From the NCBI RefSeq assembly GCF_030160275.1, contig NZ_BSOA01000003.1:513937-577936 (forward strand): a stretch of DNA of 64,000 bases, read 5' to 3'. Source of the DNA: Dyella flagellata (GTDB taxonomy: Bacteria > Pseudomonadota > Gammaproteobacteria > Xanthomonadales > Rhodanobacteraceae). Below the pieces are notes generated by a model. The model saw nothing but the letters and a program-made list of their open reading frames with translations. It did not search any database and was not told the DNA's origin. The number at the start of each line of letters is the position of its first letter. Positions within the stretch are counted from its first letter, which is position 1. Of this stretch, positions 1-8,253 are shown piece after piece. Both the position numbers and the translations under genes were made by a program.

Positions 1-403
1 CGCTTGCCTTCAAATGCGGATAGCAAAGCTGCATGGTTCTCAGATAGGCGATGGGGCCCGCTTCAAAGTTCCGCTGCAACTGCGTCACGGAGAGATCCAG
101 GATGGATGAGAACGGCGCGGTCGGATCAAATGCATTGTTGACGAGGATGTCGATTCCACCAAACGCGGCAACAACCTTGTCCACCGCAGCGCTGACCTGG
201 TCTCCGCTACTGACGTCACAGGGAACCCCTATTGCAGTGCCACCTGCTTCTTGAATGCTGGTAACGACAGCATCAACGTTGGCAGGTGTGAGTGAAAGCA
301 CTGCTACTTTGGCTCCTTCGGCTGCGAACAGTTTGGCGGTGGCGCGACCGATGCCGCGGCCAGCACCGGTGACAATCGCAACTTTTCCATTGAGTCGGTC
401 CAT
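1..403 (-). CDS. SDR-family NAD(P)-dependent oxidoreductase (partial, C-terminus outside window)
   Basis: The reverse strand reads from an ATG at 401-403 to the left edge without a stop, giving about 134 residues of a classical short-chain dehydrogenase. The cofactor motif TGAGRGIG lies near residue 13 and DILVNNA near residue 85. Classical SDRs are about 250 residues, so the catalytic Ser-Tyr-Lys part lies outside the window. Cytosolic oxidation or reduction of a carbonyl/alcohol is known for the family, but the substrate cannot be told. The DoxX-like gene ends 12 bases upstream of this start on the same strand, so the two are probably co-transcribed and controlled by the divergent HxlR regulator at 920. 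Confidence 0.9.
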   Translation of the reverse strand, partial: MDRLNGKVAIVTGAGRGIGRATAKLFAAEGAKVAVLSLTPANVDAVVTSIQEAGGTAIGVPCDVSSGDQVSAAVDKVVAAFGGIDILVNNAFDPTAPFSSILDLSVTQLQRNFEAGPIAYLRTMQLCYPHLKAS

Positions 404-415
404 GATGCGCTCCTG

Positions 416-823
416 TCAGTTGAGGGGGAGTGGATGGATTGCAGCGATCACCTCATACGGTGACGGCGTGGCACGAGCAACGTTTTGCGTCGCAAAGGAC
501 ACGGTCAACAACACGAGCCCCACCACAGCGGGAATCGCTTCGCTGGGCTTCCGAACGCCGAGATGAGCCAAAAGCGCAAGCAGCAGGTGATAGAAGATGC
601 CGGCGTAGGCCAGATCGCTCAGTGGCACGCTGATGCGCGACAGGATTGCAACGACAGCAAAAATCTTGACGGCGATGAGGACGGGAACGAGATAGCCCGG
701 ATAGCCAAGTCCCGCGAGATTCTGGCGAACCCATTCGCGCTTGGCGATATACATCGTTGCAGAGGTCAGGTAGAGCAGCGACAGCAATGCCGTGGCAATC
801 CAATATGCGTAAGTTGCGGCCAT
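416..823 (-). CDS. DoxX-like small membrane protein
   Basis: The 135-residue product starts MAATYAYWIAT and has four hydrophobic segments, at roughly residues 7-24, 45-65, 70-90 and 97-113. The short loop with GYPGYL between the first and second matches DoxX-like (DoxX_2) inner-membrane proteins. An in-frame extension back to 1237 would run through the regulator gene on the other strand, so the ATG at 823 is preferred. The biochemical role of the family is poorly defined, though members often sit beside oxidoreductases as here. It is divergent from the HxlR gene at 920 and precedes the truncated SDR gene, suggesting a redox-stress operon under HxlR control. Family assignment is fairly secure, function is not. 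Confidence 0.8.
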   Translation of the reverse strand: MAATYAYWIATALLSLLYLTSATMYIAKREWVRQNLAGLGYPGYLVPVLIAVKIFAVVAILSRISVPLSDLAYAGIFYHLLLALLAHLGVRKPSEAIPAVVGLVLLTVSFATQNVARATPSPYEVIAAIHPLPLN

Positions 824-919
824 GGGGTTCTCCAAGGGAGCGATAAATGTGGATCGATTTGTGCCTAGAATGGCTGCTATACGAATCTGTGCAAGTAGGA
901 TGAAATCATTGAGGTAAGT

Positions 920-1315
920 ATGAAAAAGCAGACCAATGGCGATGTTGAAATCAACATGCACGAGGAAATGCGCCGCGCATTTTCGCTGCTCTCGGGCAAG
1001 TGGAAGCTGGAAATCATGTGGCTTCTGAATCAGCGTGTTTATCGCTTTGGTGAGCTGAGAAAGGCCATTCCGGGCATCACACAACACATGTTGACTGCGC
1101 AACTTCGTGAGTTGGAAGCGGATGGTTTGGTGTCGCGCACGGTCTTCGCGGAGGTGCCTCCGCGAGTCGAATATGAGATCACTCCCAAGGCGCGCGGACT
1201 CGGGCCGACGATGGAGGCACTGACGGCCTGGTGGCATGAATACGGAAGGACGGTGCCCGTCAAACCAACCTCTCGGGGGCGCCAGGCGAAGGCAGTGAAG
1301 TCGAAACAGAAGTAA
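920..1315 (+). CDS. HxlR-family transcriptional regulator (copy 1)
   Basis: The 131-residue protein carries the HxlR winged-helix signature: LLSGKWKLEIMWLL (about 23-36), then RFGELRKAIPGIT and HMLTAQLRELEADGLVSR, followed by the wing with VPPRVEYE. It is a cytoplasmic DNA-binding protein of a family that senses quinones, aldehydes or redox stress, often by a cysteine; no cysteine is visible here. It is divergent from the DoxX/SDR pair, its probable targets. The coding region is nearly identical to the gene at 16241, differing at only about a dozen residues. The ATG at 920 is intact in this copy, unlike the other. The basic C-terminal tail ends in KAVKSKQK. Confidence 0.92.
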   Translation: MKKQTNGDVEINMHEEMRRAFSLLSGKWKLEIMWLLNQRVYRFGELRKAIPGITQHMLTAQLRELEADGLVSRTVFAEVPPRVEYEITPKARGLGPTMEALTAWWHEYGRTVPVKPTSRGRQAKAVKSKQK

Positions 1316-1425
1316 CGAAAAGATCTCTTAGCGGCCCGTCATCGAGACGCCGTTCACATGATGGGATTGGCCAAGCTTGCGGGTTCAACTTTGTTGACTA
1401 GCTTGGTCGCGACACGGAGGTTCCC

Positions 1426-1794
1426 ATGCAACCCATCATTCAGATATTCCCCCATCCACTGAAAGTGGTGATCACGGTGCTGCTCGCCGCCGCATTGTGC
1501 GGTTGGTTTGCCGCGGATCCTTGGGCGGCCTTGCGGTTTTGGTCGGGCGTCTTGATCGGTGCTTGGGGTGCCATCGTGGGGTGGCAAAAGTTGAAGACGG
1601 CGAGTGAGCGATGCGCCAAACGCCGCTTCAAGGTCTTTGTGGTCGTGCTGTTGGTGTGGTTCGCCTTGGCGTGGGTGCCTCAACGGGACATTCCCGTGAT
1701 CGCTGCGCCATTTGGGATTTGGCTCTCTTTGACGGTGGCGATGGGAATCGAGCAGTTCAGGCGGCAACGTTTGCGATCGAGAGAGGCCTCGTAG
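1426..1794 (+). CDS. Hypothetical inner-membrane protein
   Basis: The 122-residue product has an N-terminal amphipathic start (MQPIIQIFPHPLK) followed by about four hydrophobic segments, near 14-30, 35-52, 70-86 and 90-107, and a basic tail with RRQRLRSR. I do not recognise the family. The start is preceded by GACACGGAGG, a good ribosome binding site. It follows the HxlR gene by about 110 bases and seems independently transcribed. Hydrophobicity and tidy boundaries support a real gene; the function is unknown. Confidence 0.65.
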   Translation: MQPIIQIFPHPLKVVITVLLAAALCGWFAADPWAALRFWSGVLIGAWGAIVGWQKLKTASERCAKRRFKVFVVVLLVWFALAWVPQRDIPVIAAPFGIWLSLTVAMGIEQFRRQRLRSREAS

Positions 1795-2002
1795 AAGGAG
1801 ATGGTGATCACAAGAGACGGCCATGCCAGCCAGGCACCGATCGCCTCCGTCGGCTGGGCGGATGCACCGCCGCCCAAAAATCTGCCCGCTGCCGGGAAAC
1901 GCTGAACCGCTTCCCACTCCGGGCGACATCGCTAGTCAGCTAGGGCCTCCCTCGGGCGTTTCAGACTTAGACAGTCCGCGAACGCGCGAAGGAGGCTCTG
2001 CG

Positions 2003-2152
2003 ATGAAAAACGTCAAGCACGGCATGTTGCTTATTCTTTGTGGTTTGATGCTGGCCGCATTGAGTGGTTGCGTCGAGGACGCCAGAACAGGGTTGATTTG
2101 TCCGCCTGGAACTCATCCGGGCCCACACGGCCATCAATGTTTCGCAGACTGA
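2003..2152 (+). CDS. Small putative lipoprotein
   Basis: This 49-residue peptide has a classic lipoprotein signal: basic start MKNVKHG, hydrophobic core, then the lipobox ALSGC at 19-23, so Cys23 would be acylated. The short mature part contains ICPPGTHPGPHGHQC, two cysteines flanking a Gly/His/Pro-rich loop. A strong ribosome binding site (GAAGGAGG) stands 8-9 bases upstream of ATG 2003, which fixes the start. It probably ends up in a periplasm-facing membrane. It is typical of small Xanthomonadales lipoproteins of unknown role; metal binding by the His/Cys residues is speculation. Confidence 0.75.
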   Translation: MKNVKHGMLLILCGLMLAALSGCVEDARTGLICPPGTHPGPHGHQCFAD

Positions 2153-2245
2153 TCCGTTCGTTTGGTCGGTCGTTGGTTAGACTTTGGTGCGTGGTATCCC
2201 GGTGCAGACCGTTGAGGTCTGCGCCGGACAACAAAGGAATGAACA

Positions 2246-2593
2246 ATGAAGTCAGCTGTTGTGGTGGCACTTTCGCTGTTGTGGTCAGGGATGGCGATGG
2301 CCGATGCACCGGGCCACTGGGTGGTGGCCATCGCGGGCTCTAACCAGCCTTACATGTGCAATGAGTGTGCGCTCCGAACGCCACTTCCCGATGTGACATC
2401 CGCGCAGGCATTGAATACGTGGAAGGCGGGACAGTCACCCTTCATTGGGCTGGTGGATGCCAAGGGTGTGCATCACACCATCCAGAACGGTGACAAAGTC
2501 TCCCTGTGCAATCAGACCGGGTGCTCGGTCTATACCTGGCAGGAACCGGACGGTTGGACGCAGGGAGTCTTCCAGCGCATGGAGTCTCACTGA
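2246..2593 (+). CDS. Hypothetical exported (periplasmic) protein
   Basis: The 115-residue product begins with a signal peptide, MKSAVVVALSLLWSGMAMA, with predicted cleavage before DAPGHW. The mature protein has four cysteines, at CNEC and CNQTGC, which could form disulfides in the periplasm. I do not recognise the family. It stands alone about 90 bases after the small lipoprotein gene on the same strand. The start is preceded by AAGGAATGAACA, an adequate ribosome binding site. Confidence 0.7.
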   Translation: MKSAVVVALSLLWSGMAMADAPGHWVVAIAGSNQPYMCNECALRTPLPDVTSAQALNTWKAGQSPFIGLVDAKGVHHTIQNGDKVSLCNQTGCSVYTWQEPDGWTQGVFQRMESH

Positions 2594-2970
2594 TCAAGTA
2601 GTGCGATTAGGGCACTGGTGCAAACGGGCAGGCGTGCCAAATACCTACCCCGAATCTTTCGGATGGCCCGGGCGTAATCCGACTGCGACACTCGCGGCTT
2701 CACCCAAGGGGAAGGGCAGCGATGGCGTCCATCTGGCGTTGGCTTTCAGGCTGGCACCTAGGCGCGCTTGGTCGCATCTGTGTCACATCGACTGACACAC
2801 AAACGCGATCCCTGGTCAGTTGGGCGGGGAGCGGGCGCACACGCAGGGAAGACGAGGTCCAACGCCGGCATGATCGCGTGGTTGAGCCGTCCCGGTGACG
2901 CCGCTGTTCAGTGCGAGGGCGCCCTCCATTTCTGAGGGGGTGTCCACTCTTGCCTTTTTCCTCAAAAAGA
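2594..2970. other. Intergenic stretch without recognised gene
   Basis: I see no convincing gene in these about 380 bases. It separates the exported protein gene from the TetR gene and contains no clear strong terminator; short open frames here have no ribosome binding site or recognisable composition. Confidence 0.5.
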
Positions 2971-2988
2971 ATATGATAAATATCATAT
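2971..2988. promoter_or_regulatory. Palindromic operator overlapping the tetR start
   Basis: ATATGAT-AAAT-ATCATAT forms two 7-base inverted arms directly at the start codon of the TetR-family gene (ATG 2987). A near copy lies at 3602-3624 in front of the SDR gene, so this is very probably the binding site for autorepression by the TetR protein. Confidence 0.75.
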
Positions 2989-3568
2989 GGGACGCACCGC
3001 CAATCAATCGAAAGAGGCTACGCACGAGCGCATCGTCGAAACCGCCGCGCGGGTCATCCGTCGCAGTGGCTATGGTGGCACCAGCGTTGCCGACATCATG
3101 AAGGAGGCCGGTTTGACCCATGGCGGCTTCTACGCGCACTTTGCTTCGCGCGAGGCCATGTTGGCCGAAGCAGCGGATCGCGCCGGCGCCGAGGCCGTCT
3201 CGCTATCGACACGCGTTGCAGCCGATGCGCCACCGGAGCAAGGATTGGATTGGCTGCTTCGCGCGTATTTGTCGGAAGAGCATCTCAAAAACCCAGAAAT
3301 CGGATGTCCCGTGGCCGCTTTGGGGTCGGAAATGCCACGCCAGGCACCCGAGGTCAGGCGCGCTGCCACGCGCCGCATCAAGGAAATGATTGACGTCATC
3401 GCTCGCCAATCGCCGGATTGGGGACAGCCCGGTGCGCATGAGAACGCACTGATGACGGCGGCGACGATGGTGGGCGCCTTGATCATGGCGCGCGCCGTCG
3501 ATGATTCCAAACTGTCCGATGCGCTGTTGAAGGCGGCGCTGGAACACCTCACCCCCGCTTGCGCTTAG
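2987..3568 (+). CDS. TetR/AcrR-family transcriptional regulator
   Basis: The 193-residue product has the TetR N-terminal helix-turn-helix, ATHERIVETAARVIRRSGYGGTSVADIMKEAG at about 11-42, followed by LTHGGFYAHFASREAML. The rest is an all-helical ligand-binding domain in which GCPVAALGSEMPR recalls regulators of small-molecule reductases. Two matching palindromes, one on its own start and one 95-120 bases before the next gene, suggest it represses itself and the downstream SDR and quinone-reductase-like genes. The ligand is unknown; an electrophile or quinone is plausible from the target enzymes. Confidence 0.92.
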   Translation: MGRTANQSKEATHERIVETAARVIRRSGYGGTSVADIMKEAGLTHGGFYAHFASREAMLAEAADRAGAEAVSLSTRVAADAPPEQGLDWLLRAYLSEEHLKNPEIGCPVAALGSEMPRQAPEVRRAATRRIKEMIDVIARQSPDWGQPGAHENALMTAATMVGALIMARAVDDSKLSDALLKAALEHLTPACA

Positions 3569-3600
3569 GTGCATCGACCGATGTTTTTCGTCACGGATAA

Positions 3601-3624
3601 AAATATGATAGATAACATATTTAT
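3601..3624. promoter_or_regulatory. Second TetR operator, upstream of the SDR gene
   Basis: AAATATG-ATAGATAA-CATATTT is an inverted repeat with 7-base arms whose core ATATGATA-GATA-CATAT closely matches the operator at 2971-2988. Its position before the SDR gene at 3721 suggests the TetR protein represses that gene too. Confidence 0.65.
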
Positions 3625-3720
3625 GCAGAGGGAGTGGTCGCCACGGCCACTCGGTTCCAACCACCATCGCCTCACCGTCATCACCGCTGATTTTGTGATG
3701 ACTCGCAGGCAGGCATCCCC

Positions 3721-4533
3721 ATGAAACCCAAGAAATCCATTGTGATCGTCACAGGGGCTTCTTCTGGCATCGGAAAGGCCACGGCAGAGCGGCTGTCCAC
3801 CGCGGGCTACAAGGTCTACGGCACGAGTCGGGGCAGAGCGCAGGCAGAGCAGCCATCCTTTGCAACGTTGTCTTTGGATGTCACCCGTGACGAATCGGTC
3901 GAAGCTGCGGTCAAGGAAGTGATTGGGATCGAAGGACGCATCGACTTGCTGGTGAACAACGCCGGATTCGGCGTGGCTCCGGCTGGTGCGGAGGAAAGTT
4001 CCATCGAACAGGCACAAGCGATTTTCGATACCAACTTCATGGGCATCGTCCGCATGACGCGTGCCGTTGTCCCGCACATGCGACAACAGGGCAGCGGACG
4101 CATCATCAACATCGGGTCTGTGCTCGGCTTCCTGCCCATGCCTTACATGGCGCTGTATTCGGCCACGAAGCATGCAGTCGCCGGTTATTCGGAAGCGCTC
4201 GACCACGAACTGCGCACGATGGGCATACGTGTTTCTGTGGTGGAGCCCGCCTACATCAATACACCCTTCGATGCGAACGTGATGAAGCCCGACGCTCCTC
4301 TCGATGTGTATCGCGTCATTCGAGAGGGTGTGGAAAAGCGGGTGAAAGAAGTATTGGCGAGTGCGGACGGCCCTGGAATCGTTGCCGAAATGGTGCTCAA
4401 AGCAGCCTTGGCTGATCGTCCAAAGCTCCATTACGCCCCTGGACTGGCAAGCCGCATGCGATTTCTACGCCGATTTGCCCCAGCGGGTGTGCTGGATGCG
4501 GGAGTTAGAAAAGACCTGCGACTCCCAGTGTGA
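3721..4533 (+). CDS. SDR-family oxidoreductase
   Basis: This 270-residue short-chain dehydrogenase shows the full set of classical motifs: TGASSGIGK near 11-19, LLVNNAG near 77-83, the catalytic Ser in INIGSVLG and YSATKHA with the Tyr-x-x-x-Lys pair. The C-terminal part (RMRFLRRFAPAGVLDAGVRKDLRLPV region) resembles the subgroup often annotated as oxidoreductases or putative ketoreductases of unknown substrate. It is a soluble cytosolic NAD(P)-dependent enzyme. The TetR operator at 3601 lies upstream, and the next gene, a quinone-reductase-like enzyme, follows by about 110 bases, suggesting one detoxification operon. Confidence 0.92.
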   Translation: MKPKKSIVIVTGASSGIGKATAERLSTAGYKVYGTSRGRAQAEQPSFATLSLDVTRDESVEAAVKEVIGIEGRIDLLVNNAGFGVAPAGAEESSIEQAQAIFDTNFMGIVRMTRAVVPHMRQQGSGRIINIGSVLGFLPMPYMALYSATKHAVAGYSEALDHELRTMGIRVSVVEPAYINTPFDANVMKPDAPLDVYRVIREGVEKRVKEVLASADGPGIVAEMVLKAALADRPKLHYAPGLASRMRFLRRFAPAGVLDAGVRKDLRLPV

Positions 4534-4641
4534 GCCGCACCAGCCTCTCGCGCTGAATCAACGCCGTAACAGCGACGAGCGATGGGAATACAGAAGGGAA
4601 GCGTTTTCCCTTTGCTCGATACCACTACAAAGAGAAACTTC

Positions 4642-5643
4642 ATGAAGGCATTCATCATTGATCGGTATGGCAAGAAGGATCCGATGCGGCTGGGCGAAAG
4701 GCCACAGCCGGAACTTCGGGACGACGATGTGCTGATCGAGGTTCACGCTGCGGGCTTGAACCTGTTGGATTCAAAAATCAAAAGCGGCGAGTTCAAGCTG
4801 ATCTTGCCTTACCGCATGCCGCTGGTGCTGGGTCATGACGTCGCCGGCGTTGTGACGAAAGTGGGATCGAAAGTTCAGCGATTCAAAGTGGGCGATGAAG
4901 TCTATTCTCGCCCGCCAGATCACCGCATCGGAACGTTTGCGGAGTTCATTGCCGTGAATGAGAACGATGTTGCCCCCAAGCCTAAGAACATCACCATGGA
5001 AGAAGCGGCGGCGATCCCGCTCGTCGCCTTGACGGTCTGGCAGGCGTTGGTTGAAAAGGCCCATCTGAAAAAGGGGCAGAAGATTTTCATCCAGGCTGGC
5101 TCGGGCGGCGTGGGCTCTTTTGCCATTCAAATGGCTAAACACCTCGGGGCCACCGTCGCCACCACCACGAGCAGCACCAACACCGAGTTAGTAAAGGGTC
5201 TGGGGGCGGACATCGTCATCGATTACAAAAAAGACGACTTTGAAAAAGTCTTGCAGCACTACGATGTCGTCCTGCATAGCCAAGATGCAACGGCATTGGA
5301 CAAATCCCTGCGTGTGCTGAAACCCGGTGGGACGCTCATCTCGATCTCTGGGCCGCCTGATCCCGCATTTGCCAAAGGAATCGGAGCACCTGGGTTTGTT
5401 CGCCTCATCATTCGCTTGCTGAGCTCGGGAGTGAGAAAAAAAGCAGCGACTCGCAGTTTGAACTACTCGTTTCTTTTCATGCGGGCCAATGGACCCCAGT
5501 TGCGACAGATCACGCAACTGATCGAGGCCGGCGCCATCCGCCCCGTGATTGATCGCATCTTTCCGTTCGAGTCCACCAACGAGGCCTTGGCTTACGTGGA
5601 AGCGGGACGCGCGAAGGGGAAGGTCGTCGTCAAGATCAAATGA
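4642..5643 (+). CDS. NADP-dependent oxidoreductase, zinc-independent MDR family
   Basis: The 333-residue product (start MKAFIIDRYG) is a medium-chain dehydrogenase of the quinone-oxidoreductase type. It has GLNLLDSKIKSG and GHDVAGVVTKVG in the GroES-like domain, GSGGVGSFAIQMAKHLGA in the Rossmann domain, and ends with the usual EAGRAKGKVVVKI. The zinc ligands of alcohol dehydrogenases are absent, so it probably reduces quinones or alpha,beta-unsaturated carbonyls with NADPH. An upstream in-frame ATG at 4582 would add 20 poorly conserved residues, so ATG 4642 was chosen. It is the last gene of the TetR-SDR-MDR group. Confidence 0.92.
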   Translation: MKAFIIDRYGKKDPMRLGERPQPELRDDDVLIEVHAAGLNLLDSKIKSGEFKLILPYRMPLVLGHDVAGVVTKVGSKVQRFKVGDEVYSRPPDHRIGTFAEFIAVNENDVAPKPKNITMEEAAAIPLVALTVWQALVEKAHLKKGQKIFIQAGSGGVGSFAIQMAKHLGATVATTTSSTNTELVKGLGADIVIDYKKDDFEKVLQHYDVVLHSQDATALDKSLRVLKPGGTLISISGPPDPAFAKGIGAPGFVRLIIRLLSSGVRKKAATRSLNYSFLFMRANGPQLRQITQLIEAGAIRPVIDRIFPFESTNEALAYVEAGRAKGKVVVKIK

Positions 5644-5669
5644 TGGGTCTGGTCATCACGCAGTGGTTG

Positions 5670-6314
5670 CTACCTACACCCTACCGGATCGTGCACCGCT
5701 TCTTGGATTGCCAACGCAATCTCGTCTTCACTGCGTCCACCGTTGATGGCAATGCGACCACCAAAGACAAAGTGTGGAACGGATCGAACGCCAGCCGCAG
5801 CGGACTGGGCGGCCTTTTGCTCCACGCGTTTGTGCTGTTCCAGATCAAGGGCGATTTGCCGGGCTTCGCTGCGGTCGAAACCATAGTCGCTGGCAAGACC
5901 AGCCAAGACATCCACATCGGCGATGTTCTGGACGTCAAGGAAATAAGCTTTGGAGATCGCCACGGCAAGCTGGTGTTGCGTGCCGCGCTCACGGGCCGCC
6001 AGGATGAGGCCATGTGCGGCCTGGGTGCGATAGGCCCAGGGCTGACGACTGAGGTCAAGATTCAAACCTGACGCGCGTGCTTCGGATTCAGGACGTGCAA
6101 ACGCTGCCTTGGGATCGGTGACGCCGTGGCGGGTGCGCAGCAGGTCCGGAATGTAGATTCCCTCCGCAGGTGCATCGGCAATCAACAGCACCGGATGATG
6201 ACGGATGTCGACAGTCAGGTCAGGGAAGCGCTCCGCCAGCACCTTGTCCAGACGATGCTGGCCGATGATGCACCACGGGCAGGAGATTTCGGTGTAGAGA
6301 TCAATGTTCAACAT
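5670..6314 (-). CDS. DsbA-family oxidoreductase (FrnE-like)
   Basis: The 214-residue product starts MLNIDLYTEIS and carries CPWC near residues 12-15, followed by a helical insertion and the cis-proline segment VRSVPHFVFGGR near 180-190. This is the DsbA/FrnE-type thioredoxin fold. No signal peptide is present, so it is a cytosolic disulfide oxidoreductase or isomerase of the FrnE type. It ends 26 bases from the MDR gene, tail to tail, and follows the NAD(P)-binding protein gene at 7014 on the same strand. The open frame extends to 6605 but would overlap the coding end of that gene, so ATG 6314 is preferred. Confidence 0.9.
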   Translation of the reverse strand: MLNIDLYTEISCPWCIIGQHRLDKVLAERFPDLTVDIRHHPVLLIADAPAEGIYIPDLLRTRHGVTDPKAAFARPESEARASGLNLDLSRQPWAYRTQAAHGLILAARERGTQHQLAVAISKAYFLDVQNIADVDVLAGLASDYGFDRSEARQIALDLEQHKRVEQKAAQSAAAGVRSVPHFVFGGRIAINGGRSEDEIALAIQEAVHDPVGCR

Positions 6315-6372
6315 GATGTGCTCGTGATCGAAAGAGACCGTGATGGAACGCCACGTCTCCTTCTTCTGATTT

Positions 6373-7014
6373 TCAGTGATTGGCAATGCCGGGTGCCGCA
6401 CGCATGAATGTCTTGTCTGCCACTTGGTTGATAAGGAACGTCGCCAAGTTGCCTCTGGACAGTTGCATGCTGAGTTTGTCCCTTCCATACCAGCCGACGT
6501 CGAGCTGCCCGGTTGCTGGGCCATCTTTGAGATTGGGTATTCGCACCAGTGTCCAGTCGAGGTCAGATCGCGCGACCAGGTTTCCGGCGGCCTTGATGTC
6601 GTCATAGGCTTTGCGAAGAAGCAGCTTGATCAAAAACACATAGGTGTGAGTCTTGAAGTCGAAGCCGTCCTTGGGATCACGGTAGCTCGCTGTGGAGATC
6701 TGGATGATTCGACGAATGTCCGATTGCCTCATCGCCGCGATGATGTTGGAAAGACCCTGGGTAACGGGTCTTTCTCCTTGGATTTTGAGGCTGTTGGGTC
6801 CCAGGGCGCTGATGACGGCGTCAGCCCCGCGCACACAGTTGAGGATCGCCTCTCGGTTCTGCAAGTCACCGACGACCACTTCAACTTTTCCTGCAAAGGC
6901 TTCCAACTTCTGCGCGTCGCGTGTGTAGACCGATAAGCTGTGCCCCTGTTTCAGGGCTTCTTCGATGAGATGCTTCCCCGTCGGGCCGGTCGCGCCAAAT
7001 AGAGCGAGCTTCAT
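6373..7014 (-). CDS. NAD(P)-binding Rossmann protein, NmrA/atypical SDR type
   Basis: The 213-residue product begins MKLALFGATGPTGKHLI, the GxxGxxG dinucleotide motif of atypical short-chain dehydrogenases. The segments DAVISALG and DLDWTLVRIPNL are typical of NAD(P)H-binding (PF13460-like) proteins related to flavin reductase and NmrA. These bind NAD(P)H in the cytosol and act as reductases or redox sensors; the substrate here is unknown. It lies between the azoreductase and the FrnE-like gene on the same strand, with 56-58 bases on each side, in a probable three-gene operon. Confidence 0.88.
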   Translation of the reverse strand: MKLALFGATGPTGKHLIEEALKQGHSLSVYTRDAQKLEAFAGKVEVVVGDLQNREAILNCVRGADAVISALGPNSLKIQGERPVTQGLSNIIAAMRQSDIRRIIQISTASYRDPKDGFDFKTHTYVFLIKLLLRKAYDDIKAAGNLVARSDLDWTLVRIPNLKDGPATGQLDVGWYGRDKLSMQLSRGNLATFLINQVADKTFMRAAPGIANH

Positions 7015-7069
7015 GCCGCCACCTCGACACGGCCGATGTCTGAAAGAGCAGTGACCGTGGCACTCATCG

Positions 7070-7687
7070 TCAGGCCGCCTTCGTCAGCAATGCTTGCACG
7101 GCTGCTTCGGCGCCAGCGACGGCTGCTTTCTCGGCGTCAGGACCGAGCACCGTGCCCTCGACGCGCACCAACTCCACATCGGTCAAGCCGATGAAACCGA
7201 GCAGATGCAGGAGGTAGTTGGTTTGGAAGTCGAAGGGTGCATAGGGACCTTCGGCAAACACGCCACCGGAAGCGGTGACGAGATACACCTTCTTACCCGT
7301 CAGCAGCCCCTTCGGGCCGTTGCCGTCATAGCTAAACGTGACGCCGGGCCAGGTGACATGATCGAACCAGGCTTTGAGCGGGGAGGGCAGGCCAAAGTTG
7401 ATCATGCCCGAGCTCAACACGATCACATCGGCTGCTTTCAGCTCCTCGACCAGCGATTGCGCAAAGTTCACCGCATCGGACTGCTCGGGTGTGCGGGCGT
7501 CGGGTGCCGTGACACGTCCGTGGATGTAAGCCGGTGTGATGTGCGGAACCGGGTTGGCGGCGAGGTCGCGCACGGTCAAGGTGCCGCCTAAACGGGCCTG
7601 GACGCCCTCGGCAATCTGGGTTCCGAAACGAGCAGAAAGGCTGCCGTCCCCGCGCGGGCTGGACGTGATCAACAGGATGTGGCTCAT
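7070..7687 (-). CDS. azoR: FMN-dependent NADH-azoreductase
   Basis: The 205-residue protein matches AzoR in length and motifs: [14 protein letters not shown] at the N-terminal FMN phosphate site, [13 protein letters not shown] near 105-117, and LVTASGGVF near 137-145. It is a flavodoxin-fold, dimeric cytosolic enzyme that reduces quinones and azo compounds with NADH. It is the first gene of a leftward operon with the NmrA-like and FrnE-like genes. A divergent HxlR gene and a perfect 9-base inverted repeat lie immediately upstream (7717-7741), so expression is probably induced by quinone or electrophile stress. The symbol is given by family. Confidence 0.92.
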   Translation of the reverse strand: MSHILLITSSPRGDGSLSARFGTQIAEGVQARLGGTLTVRDLAANPVPHITPAYIHGRVTAPDARTPEQSDAVNFAQSLVEELKAADVIVLSSGMINFGLPSPLKAWFDHVTWPGVTFSYDGNGPKGLLTGKKVYLVTASGGVFAEGPYAPFDFQTNYLLHLLGFIGLTDVELVRVEGTVLGPDAEKAAVAGAEAAVQALLTKAA

Positions 7688-7716
7688 GGGGCCTCCTCAG
7701 GCTAAAATAAGAACTA

Positions 7717-7741
7717 GGTAACTCATGAGTTCTGAGTTACC
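7717..7741. promoter_or_regulatory. Perfect inverted-repeat operator between azoR and hxlR
   Basis: GGTAACTCA and TGAGTTACC form a perfect inverted repeat separated by 7 bases. It sits between the azoreductase start (7687) and the HxlR regulator gene and contains a possible ATG at 7725. The symmetry and the divergent arrangement suggest the HxlR protein binds here and controls both directions. Confidence 0.75.
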
Positions 7742-7760
7742 AAACGATACGAAGGATCGT

Positions 7761-8231
7761 ATGGTTCCCACCCAAGCCCCACAAGAAGGCACATGTATGT
7801 CACCCAGGCACATTGCTGTTCCCCATGAGGTGCCCGCGCCGAGCGCCGAAGGATGCGAGGGCACCCGCAAAATCCTGGATCGCATCGGCGACAAATGGAG
7901 CCTCTATCTCATCATCACGCTGGCGAATGGCGTGCGGCGTTTCAACGAGCTGAGGCGTGGCATCGACGGCATTTCTCAACGCATGTTGACGCTGACGTTG
8001 CGCGGATTGGAACGCGACGGGCTGGTGACGCGGACGATGTATCCGACGATTCCGCCGCGCGTTGACTATGAACTCACCGAGCTCGGAAGAACGTTGCTGG
8101 AACCCGTCATGGCGCTGGTCAGTTGGGCCGACACCAACAAAAGTGTCATTGCCAAAGCGCAGAAACGGTTTGATGAATCCATGGAATCAGAGAGCACTTC
8201 GGTTGTTGGCGCCGTCCAGCATCGTCGGTGA
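7761..8231 (+). CDS. HxlR-family transcriptional regulator
   Basis: This regulator, about 156 residues from ATG 7761, has the HxlR winged helix: ILDRIGDKWSLYLIITLANG, then RFNELRRGIDGISQRMLTLTLRGLERDGLVTR and a wing with PPRVDYELTELG. Two cysteines (Cys in GTCMSPR and EGCEGTR) precede the helix-turn-helix; in related redox regulators such as YodB or QorR an N-terminal Cys is the sensor, and Cys in EGCEG is well placed. A start at 7725 would put coding sequence inside the operator. ATG 7761 has GAAGGA just upstream and ATG 7797 is a further alternative. It is divergent from azoR, its probable target. Confidence 0.9.
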   Translation: MVPTQAPQEGTCMSPRHIAVPHEVPAPSAEGCEGTRKILDRIGDKWSLYLIITLANGVRRFNELRRGIDGISQRMLTLTLRGLERDGLVTRTMYPTIPPRVDYELTELGRTLLEPVMALVSWADTNKSVIAKAQKRFDESMESESTSVVGAVQHRR

Positions 8232-8253
8232 ATCGGCTCGCAACAATCGAAAA

